54,885 bases of DNA from Sulfurimonas sp. (GTDB taxonomy: Bacteria > Campylobacterota > Campylobacteria > Campylobacterales > Sulfurimonadaceae), in assembly GCF_016744025.1 (NCBI RefSeq), contig NZ_JADGFC010000006.1, positions 1 through 54,885 on the forward strand, given 5' to 3'. This document shows positions 45,051 to 54,770 of this stretch, piece after piece (position 1 is the stretch's first letter; each line of letters begins with the position of its first letter). The translations under genes were made by a program, and so were the position numbers. The notes under the pieces are model-generated. The model saw nothing but the letters and a program-made list of their open reading frames with translations. It did not search any database and was not told where the DNA came from.

Positions 45051-45992
45051 ATGATATTAGATTGTGCAATTATCGGTGGTGGGCCTGCTGGTCTTACAGC
45101 TGGATTATATACAACTCGTGGTGGTTTAGAAAATGTAACAATGTTTGAAAAAGGTATGCCTGGTGGCCAAATTACTTCAAGTTCAGAAATAGAAAATTAC
45201 CCAGGTGTTACTGGTGAAGTTACTGGTATGGAATTTATGATGCCATGGCAAGAACAGTGTCAAAGATTTGGACTAAAACACGAGATGGTAGAAGTTACAA
45301 GAGTTAGTAAAGATGGTGATATTTTTAAAGTTCACAAGGGTGATGGAAGTGTTACTGAAGCTCATAGTGTAATCATTGGGACTGGTTCATCTCCACGTCG
45401 TGCAGGCTTTAAAGGTGAAGATGAATTATTTGGCAAAGGTGTTAGTACTTGTGCTACTTGTGACGGTTTTTTCTATAAAGGAAAAGAAGTTGCAGTTATA
45501 GGTGGTGGAGACACTGCTTTAGAAGAAGCTCTTTATTTAGCAAAGATATGTTCTAAGGTCTATGTTATTCATAGAAGAGATACATTTCGCTCTGCTCCAA
45601 ACACAGTTGAGAGATTAAAAAATACTGAAAATATTGAACTTATATTAAACTCAGTACCTGACGAAGTTTATGGTGACAACATGGGTGTAACAGGAATCCG
45701 TATTAAAAATAATAATGGTGAGCTTCGTGATCTTGAAGTTCCAGGTGTATTTACATTTGTTGGAAATGACGTTAATAATCAAGCTCTTATCCAAGAAGAC
45801 GGTAGCTTCTTATGTGACATGAATGAACAAGGTGAAGTTATAGTTGACATTAGTATGAGAACTTCTGTAAAAGGACTATATGCTACAGGTGATATGCGTA
45901 TAGCTGCTCCTAAACAAGTTGTTAGTGCTGCAGGTGATGGTTCTGTTGCTGCATTACAAGCTATTTCATATGTTGATGAGCTATTAAATTAA
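45051..45992 (+). CDS. trxB: Thioredoxin-disulfide reductase
   Basis: The 313-residue flavoprotein has the FAD motif [15 protein letters not shown], redox site [14 protein letters not shown] motif [17 protein letters not shown] with the HRRDTFR segment, and [18 protein letters not shown] at the C-terminus. It transfers electrons from NADPH to TrxA. It is the third gene of the trx operon. Confidence 0.97.
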   Translation: MILDCAIIGGGPAGLTAGLYTTRGGLENVTMFEKGMPGGQITSSSEIENYPGVTGEVTGMEFMMPWQEQCQRFGLKHEMVEVTRVSKDGDIFKVHKGDGSVTEAHSVIIGTGSSPRRAGFKGEDELFGKGVSTCATCDGFFYKGKEVAVIGGGDTALEEALYLAKICSKVYVIHRRDTFRSAPNTVERLKNTENIELILNSVPDEVYGDNMGVTGIRIKNNNGELRDLEVPGVFTFVGNDVNNQALIQEDGSFLCDMNEQGEVIVDISMRTSVKGLYATGDMRIAAPKQVVSAAGDGSVAALQAISYVDELLN

Positions 45993-46117
45993 TCATAAGA
46001 TTTAAATAGTTTTTTCGCTTTAGCGTAACCAAAAAAGTCGTTAAGGCAGGCTTTAAACGAAGCATAAAAAAAGCAAATTTTTGGTACTATTCATAAAAAT
46101 ATTTTTAAGGCTATACA

Positions 46118-46885
46118 ATGGTAAGAGTTGGTGTATTTGGTGCAAATGGCAGAGTTGGACAATTAATAATAGATGATTTAAAAGAGAGTGAAAATATAAG
46201 CTTAAGTTCTGTTTTCGTTAGAAACAAACTTAATTTTTCAATTGATCCCTCGGTATTAGTAAGTACAGATATAAAATCATTTTTGAATGCTTGCGACATA
46301 GTTATAGACTTTTCACTTCCTGAGGCATGCGAATCTCTTTTAGAAGCTGCTATTAAAACTCCTACCCCACTTGTTATAGGTACAACTAGCTTAAGTGCAC
46401 ATCAACTAAACCTATTAAAACAAGCCAGTGAAAACATGCCTATCCTTTATGCTACAAATATGTCTTTAGGTGTAGCACTGTTAAATAAACTGGTTTACCA
46501 AGCTGCAGCTGCACTTGATGGTTTTGACATTGAAATAGTTGAAATGCATCATAAACACAAAAAAGATGCACCAAGTGGAACGGCACTTACTTTAGGTGAG
46601 TCTGCGGCATCTGGCCGTGGTCTTGACTTAGATAAAGTACGTGTAAGCGGAAGAGATGGCAATATAGGTGAAAGAAGCGAAAATGAAATTGCAGTAATGG
46701 CTATTAGAGGTGGAGATATAGTTGGTCGCCACACTGTAGGTTTTTACAATGATGGTGAGTTTATAGAACTTAACCATACAGCAACATCTAGAAATACTTT
46801 TTCTAAGGGTGCTATTAGAGCTGGAGCTTGGTTAGCAGACAAAGAACCTGGTCTATATTCAATTAGTGATTGTCTAGAGTTATAA
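46118..46885 (+). CDS. dapB: 4-hydroxy-tetrahydrodipicolinate reductase
   Basis: The 255-residue protein has the DapB nucleotide motif VGVFGANGRVGQLII, the VIGTTSL and ATNMSLGVALL segments, and the catalytic EMHHKHKKDAPSGTALTLGE. It reduces the lysine/diaminopimelate precursor with NAD(P)H. It follows trxB by 125 bp, a gap with small hairpins. Confidence 0.96.
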   Translation: MVRVGVFGANGRVGQLIIDDLKESENISLSSVFVRNKLNFSIDPSVLVSTDIKSFLNACDIVIDFSLPEACESLLEAAIKTPTPLVIGTTSLSAHQLNLLKQASENMPILYATNMSLGVALLNKLVYQAAAALDGFDIEIVEMHHKHKKDAPSGTALTLGESAASGRGLDLDKVRVSGRDGNIGERSENEIAVMAIRGGDIVGRHTVGFYNDGEFIELNHTATSRNTFSKGAIRAGAWLADKEPGLYSISDCLEL

Positions 46886-46914
46886 ACATTATAAATAATT
46901 TAAGACAAATTCAG

Positions 46915-46920
46915 TATAAT
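46915..46920 (+). promoter_or_regulatory. -10 element upstream of purF
   Basis: TATAAT 59 bp before the purF TTG start, in the 94-bp gap after dapB. Confidence 0.45.
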
Positions 46921-46979
46921 TCGCGAAATAGCTTGTATAGGCTAAGTCGTACAAACTAACTGCGAAACAAGGAAAAAAA

Positions 46980-48335
46980 TTGCGAGAAGATGTTAATGAA
47001 AAATGTGCGGTTGTAGGAATTTATGGTCATAAAGAAGCTTCTAGACTAGCTTACTTTTCACTTCACGCTCTTCAACATCGTGGACAAGAAGCAGCTGGAA
47101 TAAGTTCTTCAGATGGTGAAAAACTACGAACTATCAAAAAACGTGGTCTAGTTATGCGTGTTTTTGATGAAGCAAAACTAAAAACTTTAAGTGGCTCTAG
47201 CGCTATCGGTCATACTCGTTATTCAACTGCCGGAGATGACTCAATTCTTGATGCTCAGCCGGTATTTGCTAGATATGATCTAGGTGAAATGGCTATTGTT
47301 CACAATGGAAACCTTACAAATGCTGAAGAAGTTCGTAATCAACTTATTCAAAAAGGTGCAATTTTTCAAACTTTTATGGATACAGAAAATCTTATTCACC
47401 TTATTGCAAAGAGTGAGCAGAAAAAACTACTAGACAGAATAATAGACGCTGTTCAAAAAATAGAAGGTGCTTTTTCACTTGTATTTTTAAGTAGAACAAA
47501 AATGTTTGCTATGCGTGATCGTTTTGGTTTTCGTCCTCTTAGTCTAGGAAAATTACCAAATGGTGGCTACATCGTAGCATCTGAGACTTGTGCATTTGAC
47601 CTTGTAAGTGCTGAGTTTGTTAGAGATGTAGAACCAGGTGAGCTTCTGATATTTGAAGAAAGTCAAGAACCTATTAGTATAAAAGTTTTTGAGCCAACTC
47701 CAAAACACTGTATTTTTGAGTATGTTTATTTTGCAAGACCAGATTCAAAAGTATTTGGACAGTCAGTATACCAAACAAGAAAAAATATGGGTAAAGAACT
47801 AGCACAGATGAAACCTATAGAAGCTGACATGGTCATTCCTGTTCCAGATGGTGGTGTTCCTGCATCTATCGGATATGCTCAAGAAAGTGGTATCCCATAC
47901 GAAATGGGAATAATGAGAAACCACTATATTGGTCGTACTTTCATTGAGCCTACTCAAGAGATGCGTGACCTTAAAGTTAAAATGAAACTCTCTCCAATGA
48001 CTGATATCATCAAAGGCAAAAAAATTATTGTTGTAGATGATTCAATTGTTCGTGGAACGACTTCAAGAAGAATAATTAGAATGTTAAAAGAGGCAGGAGC
48101 AAGTGAAGTTCATATGAGAGTATCTTCTCCTCCCACAACTGATCCTTGTTTTTACGGTGTTGATACTCCAGATAAAGAGAATCTTATCGCTGCTAACATG
48201 ACAACAGATGAAATATGCGAGTATATAGAAGCTGATTCTCTAGCCTACCTAGACGAAGCTTCACTCCTTAAAAGCGTTAATACAGAAGAAGACAATTACT
48301 GTACTGCTTGTTTTACAGGGAAGTATATAGTTTAA
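46980..48335 (+). CDS. purF: Amidophosphoribosyltransferase
   Basis: The 451-residue enzyme starts at TTG 46980 behind AAGGAA; no in-frame ATG exists nearby. The catalytic Cys of the glutaminase domain is Cys9 (NEKCAVVGIYG), exposed after removal of a short propeptide. GQEAAGI, GHTRYST and the PRPP loop IVVDDSIVRGTTSRRI follow, with a C-terminal CTACFTGKYIV. It makes 5-phosphoribosylamine, the first committed purine step. Confidence 0.97.
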   Translation: MREDVNEKCAVVGIYGHKEASRLAYFSLHALQHRGQEAAGISSSDGEKLRTIKKRGLVMRVFDEAKLKTLSGSSAIGHTRYSTAGDDSILDAQPVFARYDLGEMAIVHNGNLTNAEEVRNQLIQKGAIFQTFMDTENLIHLIAKSEQKKLLDRIIDAVQKIEGAFSLVFLSRTKMFAMRDRFGFRPLSLGKLPNGGYIVASETCAFDLVSAEFVRDVEPGELLIFEESQEPISIKVFEPTPKHCIFEYVYFARPDSKVFGQSVYQTRKNMGKELAQMKPIEADMVIPVPDGGVPASIGYAQESGIPYEMGIMRNHYIGRTFIEPTQEMRDLKVKMKLSPMTDIIKGKKIIVVDDSIVRGTTSRRIIRMLKEAGASEVHMRVSSPPTTDPCFYGVDTPDKENLIAANMTTDEICEYIEADSLAYLDEASLLKSVNTEEDNYCTACFTGKYIV

Positions 48336-48350
48336 TACAACTATATACTT
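48321..48350 (+). terminator. Strong hairpin at the end of purF
   Basis: AAGTATATAGTT and AACTATATACTT form a perfect 12-bp stem with a 6-base loop, followed by TCTTTCTT. The purF stop codon is in the loop start. A second small stem (TTGGC-TTTA-GCCAA, 48357-48370) follows. Confidence 0.75.
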
Positions 48351-48392
48351 TCTTTCTTGGCTTTAGCCAAAGCTTTAGTGAGGAAAATAAAA

Positions 48393-49352
48393 GTGCAACA
48401 AATATATACCTTTGGTAACTACTTAAAATCTAAGTTCTCTTGCAAAGTTTACAAAGTCGGAATAAATATTTCCGGTTTTACTTGTCCAAATATAGATGGA
48501 ACAGTAGCTAAGGGTGGCTGTACATTTTGCGAAAACGACTCTTTTAGTGCTAGTACAGGTAAAACGAAAGAGCTTAAAGGCTTTCACCTAAACCTAGACT
48601 CAAAATCAAATCCTAATCTTGACAAACAACTTGATCAATTAGAAATACAATTTAATGCTATTAGTAAGAGACAAAAAGACGAATATGGTGCCCAAAAGTT
48701 TTTAGTATACTTTCAATCCTTTACTAATACGTATGCTCCATTTGATACTTTAAAAGCTCTATATGATAAGGCTTTATCTTTTGATAATGTTGTCGGCCTA
48801 AGTATAGGTACACGCTCTGATAGTGTAACAGATGAAACACTGGAGTATCTAGCCGAGTTAAACAAAGATAAAGAGATTTGGATCGAATTTGGAATCCAAT
48901 CTGTTTATGATGAAACTTTAAAGACAATAAATCGTGGTCACTCTAGCGATAATGTTAAAGAGTGGATTTTAAAGTCTAAAGAGAAGGGTCTAAACGTTTG
49001 CGGGCACTTAATCTTTGGTTTGCCAAATGAAGATGAAAAAATGATGTTAGAAACTTCAAGACAAGCATATTCATGGGGAATAGATTCTGTAAAATATCAT
49101 CCACTCTATGTAGTAAAAAAGACTGCTCTTGCAAATGATTTTAGAAAAGGGGAATTTACTCCCATTAGTGAAGATGAATATCTTGATGTTTTGGTAAAAT
49201 CAATAGTAATGAAACCTGATAATGTGTCAGTTCAAAGAGTTACAGCAGGAATTGATGATGATTCACTTCTAAGTCCAGATTGGTGTAGAAATAAAAATAT
49301 ACAAATAAAAAATATAAATAAAGCCCTAAAACCACTAGTCCTTAAATATTAG
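48393..49352 (+). CDS. TIGR01212/YhcC-type radical SAM protein
   Basis: I start at GTG 48393 (VQQIYTFGNYLK), which has AGGA before it; upstream codons of the track ORF lie in the terminator hairpin. The 319-residue protein has SGFTCPNIDGTVAKGGCTFC, carrying the Cys of the radical SAM cluster, then FQSFTNTYAPFDTLKALYDKAL, GLSIGTRSDSVTDE and IWIEFGIQSVYDETLKTINRGH. Relatives (YhcC) have no firm substrate. Confidence 0.87.
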   Translation: MQQIYTFGNYLKSKFSCKVYKVGINISGFTCPNIDGTVAKGGCTFCENDSFSASTGKTKELKGFHLNLDSKSNPNLDKQLDQLEIQFNAISKRQKDEYGAQKFLVYFQSFTNTYAPFDTLKALYDKALSFDNVVGLSIGTRSDSVTDETLEYLAELNKDKEIWIEFGIQSVYDETLKTINRGHSSDNVKEWILKSKEKGLNVCGHLIFGLPNEDEKMMLETSRQAYSWGIDSVKYHPLYVVKKTALANDFRKGEFTPISEDEYLDVLVKSIVMKPDNVSVQRVTAGIDDDSLLSPDWCRNKNIQIKNINKALKPLVLKY

Positions 49353-49371
49353 TAGATACTTTTCTACTAAT
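49348..49371. terminator. Bidirectional terminator between convergent genes
   Basis: ATTAGTAGA (49348-49356) pairs with TCTACTAAT (49363-49371) around a 6-base TACTTT loop; the stops of both convergent genes lie at or in the arms. Confidence 0.6.
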
Positions 49372-49915
49372 GTCCAGATACTTCAACAAACTGTGAAACA
49401 CTTCTAAAATATGGCGGCCATCCAAAATAGACTCTAAATGCTTTTGCTTCTCCAGGTTTCAAATTTTTAGCAACAGTAAACTCTTTTATGACTGTTTGAG
49501 GCTTATATAAAATCCCTGATCCTCCACTAAAAAAATCGAAGAAACCACTTGCTTTATAAAAGTTACCACCCTTTACATTACCTGTCGCATGACCTTTATT
49601 TACAAGTTTAATATTTATAGTAACCGTGCCAATTTCATGATTTCCTTCATTCTTTACTACACCAGTATAAATAATCTTTTCTACTGAGAGAAGTCTTTTA
49701 TTCTTTAATCTATAGATTTTAGGAATTTTTGTATATTTATCTACTACTACAATTGAAAAACCTGCTAATAGTATGCTAATTAGTGAAACTGATATTAACA
49801 TAGGAATAAAAAGCTTTTTATTTGTTTGCTTTTTAGCAGAATATATACCTCCAATAAAGATACATAAAATTATTATAAGAACTAGATAGTGCCAGTAATT
49901 AAAAAGTGTTGTCAT
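49367..49915 (-). CDS. DUF2393-type membrane protein, copy 1
   Basis: The 182-residue protein has two N-terminal helices (YWHYLVLIIILCIFIGGIY, FIPMLISVSLISILLAGFSIVVV) and an extracytoplasmic beta domain (IIYTGVVKNEGNHEIGTVTINIKLVNKG...). This matches DUF2393 of Campylobacterota. The function is unknown. Its start overlaps the stop of the next DUF2393 gene (4 bp), so the two are translated together. Confidence 0.7.
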   Translation of the reverse strand: MTTLFNYWHYLVLIIILCIFIGGIYSAKKQTNKKLFIPMLISVSLISILLAGFSIVVVDKYTKIPKIYRLKNKRLLSVEKIIYTGVVKNEGNHEIGTVTINIKLVNKGHATGNVKGGNFYKASGFFDFFSGGSGILYKPQTVIKEFTVAKNLKPGEAKAFRVYFGWPPYFRSVSQFVEVSGH

Positions 49916-50424
49916 TTGCAGTTTGCTCCAATTGAAACATTAAAATCTTTTGAATATGTAAAAGGTTCAATGATTATTTTAAATTCTCGTATCTCACCAA
50001 TTGCTATGTCTTGTTCTAAAATCGACATTTTTGCAAATGTTTTAAAAGAATATAAATAGTTCTTTAACTCATTTTTACTTACTTTATTAGCACTTGCAGT
50101 TATTTTACAAGTCTTGAAAAATCGTTTAGAAGTATTTGTAACTTTACCTTTGACTACTACAGCCTGTGTAAAATTTAACTTTTTTTTACTTGTTAATTCT
50201 GTGGTATTTTTAAATACATATTCATGCATCTTTATGTAACCAAGTGTTGGCCCTACGATAAGAATACTAAATGATAAAAGTATGAGAAGGATAGCTAATG
50301 CAGTCTTTTTTCTAAGTAATATACCTGAGATTATAAAGAGGATAAAGATAACAAATACACTGCCAAAAAGAATATAGTCATATACAATCAATTCATTTAT
50401 AAAGGCAGTTATTTTTGCTTTCAT
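49912..50424 (-). CDS. DUF2393-type membrane protein, copy 2
   Basis: The 170-residue protein is organised like its neighbour: two helices (YILFGSVFVIFILFIISGILL, LAILLILLSFSILIVGPTLGYI), then a beta domain (AVVVKGKVTNTSKRFFKTCKITASANKVS). Two Cys near the ends of the domain could form a disulfide. It follows hisIE by 4 bp. The paired genes look like an old duplication with partnership. Confidence 0.7.
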   Translation of the reverse strand: MKAKITAFINELIVYDYILFGSVFVIFILFIISGILLRKKTALAILLILLSFSILIVGPTLGYIKMHEYVFKNTTELTSKKKLNFTQAVVVKGKVTNTSKRFFKTCKITASANKVSKNELKNYLYSFKTFAKMSILEQDIAIGEIREFKIIIEPFTYSKDFNVSIGANCK

Positions 50425-50428
50425 TTAT

Positions 50429-51115
50429 CTACTTATCTCTTGAATTTTTCTCAGCTATTCCACTCATATCAAATCTGCGAGCAAGCTCTTGTTTAATACG
50501 ATCAGGAGAAATATTTTTAACAGCTAATGCAACAAGCATATGGTAAGTAAGATCAGCAGCTTCATATACCATCTCATCTTCATCATCATCTTTATATGCA
50601 AAACTAAACTCACCGGCTTCTTCTACAACTTTTTTCAAAATTGTATTGTCACCCTTACTCATTAGTTTAGCTGTCCAAGATGTCTCAGCATCAGCATTTT
50701 TACGCTCTTGAATAATATGATAAAGTGTATCAATTACTCCATAAAGAGCCTCTGAACTAACTTCTACTTCAGAGTTAGCTTCTCCTGATTCTAGCTCAGT
50801 AAAGAAACACGAACGACGTCCTGTATGACAGGCAACACCCTCCTGAGTAACTTTTATAAGAAGGGTGTCATTATCACAGTCAATATTAAAAGAGTGTATG
50901 TTTTGAATATGTCCACTGCTCTCACCCTTTTTCCAGATGCGTTGTTTGCTTCTTGAAAAATAGTGAGCAATATGTGTTGATAAAGAAAGTTCTAATGCTT
51001 CTTTATTCATATAAGCCATCATAAGAACTTCATTGTTCGCATTGTCTTGAACAATAACAGGCAAAAGATCACTCTTTTGCCAATCTACTCTATTTAAGAC
51101 TTTTTCTATACTCAT
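50429..51115 (-). CDS. hisIE: Bifunctional phosphoribosyl-AMP cyclohydrolase / phosphoribosyl-ATP diphosphatase
   Basis: The 228-residue protein has an N-terminal HisI part (MAYMNKEALELSL, HSFNIDCDNDTLLIKV, GVACHTGRRSCFF with the zinc Cys residues) and a C-terminal HisE part (KGDNTILKKVVEEAGEFSFAYKDDDEDEMVYEAADLTYH). It performs steps two and three of histidine synthesis. Its ATG overlaps the stop of the SPFH gene by 1 bp. Confidence 0.95.
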   Translation of the reverse strand: MSIEKVLNRVDWQKSDLLPVIVQDNANNEVLMMAYMNKEALELSLSTHIAHYFSRSKQRIWKKGESSGHIQNIHSFNIDCDNDTLLIKVTQEGVACHTGRRSCFFTELESGEANSEVEVSSEALYGVIDTLYHIIQERKNADAETSWTAKLMSKGDNTILKKVVEEAGEFSFAYKDDDEDEMVYEAADLTYHMLVALAVKNISPDRIKQELARRFDMSGIAEKNSRDK

Positions 51116-52200
51116 TATTGTGCCGTAGTTCTTTGTTTAACATTTTTAGTATCAACCCAAATATTTGGAGTTGAACCACCAGGTGTTAAGAATATCTTTG
51201 CATCTTTATTCACTTGAAGTGCTTCATTAAACTTACCTTGAACTTTTAGTTGCTCTAATTGTAAAAGTCTTGGAGTTAGTGATTGAGCAATAATCTTATT
51301 TGCTTTTGCATTTGCAGCAGCTTCAATTGTTATTGCATCTGCTATACCTTGAGACTCAATTCTCTTCTTTTGCGCAATACCCTGTGCTTCTGCAGCAAGC
51401 TTAAGTGCCTCTTGTTTTACACGTTGCACATCTTGTTCTGCTTTTTGAACTTCTTGTTTAGCAATTTGGACACGCTCGATTTGCTCTTTTACTTTCGTAG
51501 GAAGAACGATATCACGAAGTTGCACTGACTGTAAAATAGCCGGAGAATTTTCTTGTTCCATTACACTTTTACGTATTCCAGCTTCTATTTCTGTACCTAA
51601 ATTATTTCTCATTTGAGTAAGAGCTTCAGCATCATATTTACCTATTACATTACGAACAACATCACGAACAACAGGGTTAATTATTTTATCTTCCCAAGAG
51701 AAGCCCCAGTTTGAAATTGTCTGTGCTGCAAACTGAGAATTTAGTCTGTACTGTACAGTTAATTCAATAGAAACAGGAAGTGAACGTTTATCAAGTACTG
51801 TAACTGCAGGCTTAGAAACTATTCCCGATGTGTTAGAGTTTGCCTCTATACGAGATGCATAGTTAATAATACGAATTTTCGTATCAACAACATAAACTTT
51901 TTGAATTACTGGTAGAATAAAGTGTAGACCAGGTAAAAGTGCTTGATCTTGATACTTACCATTTGTACTTAAAATACCACGTTCACCCTCTTGAATAATT
52001 GTAAATGGTTTTGCTAAGATTAGCATTACTACTACAGCTACTATAAAGTAAACTATTCCAGCTTTACCACCACCAAAATTTAAATCTATCTTTGGCATTT
52101 GTGGACCACCACCTCCGCCTGAACCGCCAGTAGATTTTTTACCAAATCCACCATTTTCACTTTTTTTCTTGTTAAAATAATCATTCATATCTGATGCCAT
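51115..52200 (-). CDS. SPFH/prohibitin-family membrane protein
   Basis: The 361-residue protein has a Gly-rich N-terminal tail (GKKSTGGSGGGGGP), one membrane helix (IVYFIVAVVVMLILA), an SPFH domain (IIQEGERGILSTNGKYQDQALLPGLHFILPVIQKVYVVD) and a long helical region (EVQKAEQDVQRVKQEALKLAAEAQG). Prohibitin-like proteins form large membrane rings that control FtsH-type proteases. FtsH itself is not in the window. It is between ilvE and hisIE on the same strand. Confidence 0.88.
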   Translation of the reverse strand: MASDMNDYFNKKKSENGGFGKKSTGGSGGGGGPQMPKIDLNFGGGKAGIVYFIVAVVVMLILAKPFTIIQEGERGILSTNGKYQDQALLPGLHFILPVIQKVYVVDTKIRIINYASRIEANSNTSGIVSKPAVTVLDKRSLPVSIELTVQYRLNSQFAAQTISNWGFSWEDKIINPVVRDVVRNVIGKYDAEALTQMRNNLGTEIEAGIRKSVMEQENSPAILQSVQLRDIVLPTKVKEQIERVQIAKQEVQKAEQDVQRVKQEALKLAAEAQGIAQKKRIESQGIADAITIEAAANAKANKIIAQSLTPRLLQLEQLKVQGKFNEALQVNKDAKIFLTPGGSTPNIWVDTKNVKQRTTAQ

Positions 52201-52228
52201 TAAAATTCCTTTATTTTGTAATTTATTT

Positions 52229-53149
52229 TTAATCTATATACGTTAAATAGTGCTCATACTGTTTGTTACGACCAAAAACAATATCAAAATAAGTTGACTG
52301 AATTTTCTCAGTCATCTCACCACGAGAAGCACAACCAATTTCTCTAGCATCAACCATTGCAACAGGTGTTATTTCTGCAGCTGTTCCTGTTAAAAATGCT
52401 TCATCCGCAACATAAACTTCTTCTCTAGTAATACGACGACGACTAACCTTGATACCAAAGTTTTCTGCCATCTCAATAACCATCTTTTGAGTTATAGATG
52501 CTAAAGAGTTGTCATTTGGAGGAGTAATTAACTCTCCATTTTTAACCATGAAAAAACATGCTCCACTTGCTTCTGCCACATAACCTTGGTCATCTAAAAG
52601 AAGAGCTTCATCATAACCACAATCAACAGCTTCATATTTAGCCATTTGAGAGTTTAAGTAATTTGCAGATGCCTTTGCCTTACCCATATTTGAAGTATTT
52701 GCAGGTCTAGTCATAGAAGCTATCTTAAGCTTTATACCTTTTTCAAGACCTTCTTCACCAAGATAAGCGCCCCATTCCCAAGCTGACATTACAGTCTCAA
52801 CTGGAGCGTCTTTATGATAAACTCCCATAACACCGTAACCTAAAAATGCAAAAGGACGAAGATATACATTGTCCCCTGTGAATTCATTTTTTCTAACTAA
52901 ATCAATTTGTGCTTGATTCATTTCCTCAACTGAGTATGGGATATCAATAAGAGTCATTTTAGCAGACTCTTTTAATCTTTTTGTATGCTCATCTAGGCGA
53001 AAAATCGCATAACCTTTTTCAGTTTTATAAGCTTTAGTACCTTCTATTACACCATTACCATAGTGTAAGGTGTGTGATAGTACATGAATCTTGGCATCTT
53101 CCCAAGCTACAAATTTTCCATTCATCCAAATATATTTGGCTGCGTCCAT
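52229..53149 (-). CDS. ilvE: Branched-chain amino acid aminotransferase
   Basis: I start at ATG 53149 (MDAAKYIWMNGK), since GGAG precedes it; the track TTG start overlaps that site. The 306-residue fold-type IV enzyme has HTLHYGNGVIEGTKAY, YLRPFAFLGYGVMG, the catalytic Lys in MGKAKASANYLNSQ and EASGACFFMVKNGEL. It makes leucine, isoleucine and valine from their keto acids. Confidence 0.94.
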   Translation of the reverse strand: MDAAKYIWMNGKFVAWEDAKIHVLSHTLHYGNGVIEGTKAYKTEKGYAIFRLDEHTKRLKESAKMTLIDIPYSVEEMNQAQIDLVRKNEFTGDNVYLRPFAFLGYGVMGVYHKDAPVETVMSAWEWGAYLGEEGLEKGIKLKIASMTRPANTSNMGKAKASANYLNSQMAKYEAVDCGYDEALLLDDQGYVAEASGACFFMVKNGELITPPNDNSLASITQKMVIEMAENFGIKVSRRRITREEVYVADEAFLTGTAAEITPVAMVDAREIGCASRGEMTEKIQSTYFDIVFGRNKQYEHYLTYID

Positions 53150-53294
53150 TGAAATCTCCAATAATTATGACTTTATAAATTCCTGATATTCTATCCAAAA
53201 TGCTGTTTATTATATATTAAGAGCTATATATAAGTGATTTTAAGTACTTTTAATTATAATGTCGTTTATAATTTTTTTAAATAAAAGGAAACTT

Positions 53295-54650
53295 TTGTCA
53301 GCTATAGAAAATAAAGCAATGGAAGATATACTAGAAGCGAGAGAATCAATCATTTCTGCAGAAGAAGCAGAGGAACTTGCAAGTCAAGAAAAAATCCTAA
53401 AATTCAACGAAGAAGTTGAAGAAAAAAAATCTTTTATTGACTCTAAGCATATTAAAGAACCTCTCATTAAAGAGCAAATATCTCAAACACATGTTTATGC
53501 TAAATATGAAGATGTAGATAAAGATCAACTTCAGCGTGATTTAGAAGAGATTAAAGCTAACCTTGGGCCAGTGGGTGAAGAAGATTACCAGCATCTATTA
53601 AAACTAGAGAGATGGGGAAGAGGAGCAACTCTTAGCGGCTTCTTTATGATTTATGTAATTACTGCATTGGAAGTTTCTATAGGCTTGAGCACTTTTGGCT
53701 TTTGGACACTTGGAATTATTGCAGCTGTATTAATTGGTGTTGGAAACGTTGGTAGATGGGCAAATGTAACTCACCCTATTTTACATGGTGCTTATGATAA
53801 GGTTCCTAATATTCCTAAACAATACACAAAATCAGGTTATGCAAGAGGTAACAACAGATATATTCACTGGCTTGATTGGATTAAACCTGAAGCATGGGAG
53901 TATGAGCATAATATAATGCATCACTACCATTTAGGTGAAGATGAGGATCCGGATAATGTTGAGAAAAACCTTCAATGGTTAATACAATCCAATATTCCAA
54001 TGTGGTTAAGAAGAGTGATAGTATATGCTTTTGCAGCAGTTTGGAAACCAGTTTATTATGCTCCAAATACATTAAGAATTTTAGAAAATAAAGAGCGTAG
54101 AAAAAAGAGACTTCCTGAGATTACTAAATATCAACTTTCACCATTTTCTGTAAATGGTGAACAACTATGGAAAGATTTTTATATGCCTTATTTTGTTGTT
54201 AAATTTATTATATTACCACTTTTATTTTTACCACTTGGAACAAGTGCTGTTTTTAGTGCTTTTATTATTATTATTATGGCTGAAGTTTATGCAAATCTTC
54301 ATTCATTTTTAGTAATAGTACCAAACCACTCTGCTGAAGATATTTACCAATTTAGTGAACCTCATAAATCTCAAGGTGAGTTTTATCTAAGACAAATTAT
54401 GGGTAGTGTTAACTACAATACTGGAACAGATCTAATTGACTTTTCACATGGTTTTTTAAACTATCAGATAGAGCATCACCTTTTTCCAAATACACCTCAG
54501 AGTTTTCAGCAAAAAATGCAGCCTCTTGTAAAAGAAGTTTGTAAAAAGCATAACATTGAGTATAGACAAGAAAGTGTATTTAAAAGAATAGCTATGACTA
54601 TTGATTTAATGGTTGGAAAGACTAAAGTTCTTAGAGTAGATGGTGTTTAA
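53295..54650 (+). CDS. Membrane fatty-acid desaturase
   Basis: I start at TTG 53295, 4 bases after AAGGAA; the track start lies in the promoter region. The 451-residue protein has the His boxes THPILHG, YEHNIMHHYH and QIEHHLFP, which bind the di-iron centre, and hydrophobic segments (TLSGFFMIYVITALEVSIGL, FVVKFIILPLLFLPLG). The first 90 residues are acidic and coiled-coil-like (EARESIISAEEAEELASQEK), longer than in typical desaturases. It introduces double bonds in acyl chains; position unknown. Confidence 0.87.
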   Translation: MSAIENKAMEDILEARESIISAEEAEELASQEKILKFNEEVEEKKSFIDSKHIKEPLIKEQISQTHVYAKYEDVDKDQLQRDLEEIKANLGPVGEEDYQHLLKLERWGRGATLSGFFMIYVITALEVSIGLSTFGFWTLGIIAAVLIGVGNVGRWANVTHPILHGAYDKVPNIPKQYTKSGYARGNNRYIHWLDWIKPEAWEYEHNIMHHYHLGEDEDPDNVEKNLQWLIQSNIPMWLRRVIVYAFAAVWKPVYYAPNTLRILENKERRKKRLPEITKYQLSPFSVNGEQLWKDFYMPYFVVKFIILPLLFLPLGTSAVFSAFIIIIMAEVYANLHSFLVIVPNHSAEDIYQFSEPHKSQGEFYLRQIMGSVNYNTGTDLIDFSHGFLNYQIEHHLFPNTPQSFQQKMQPLVKEVCKKHNIEYRQESVFKRIAMTIDLMVGKTKVLRVDGV

Positions 54651-54770
54651 TCTCTTTTAAAAAAACTATAAGCATCCTTACCACTTGACTTAGCTCTATA
54701 CATAGCAATATCTGCATAGTGAATTAACACTTCACTATTTGTAGAGTTAGCTGGTGATAGAGAGATGCGA
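54647..54770 (-). pseudogene. 3' end of a GGDEF (diguanylate cyclase) gene, truncated
   Basis: Reading upstream from TAA 54647 gives ISLSPANSTNSEVLIHYADIAMYRAKSSGKDAYSFFKRD, the typical end of a GGDEF domain. Only about 40 codons are present; similarity ends near 54768, where SIGISLSPA would be expected. Its stop overlaps the desaturase stop (convergent). Either an insertion or an assembly junction cuts it. Confidence 0.7.

Noticed and set aside
46005-46110. Possible tRNA or small RNA in the trxB-dapB gap
   Set aside because: Only short stems (CGCTTTAGCG and similar) are present; no cloverleaf or T-loop sequence was found.
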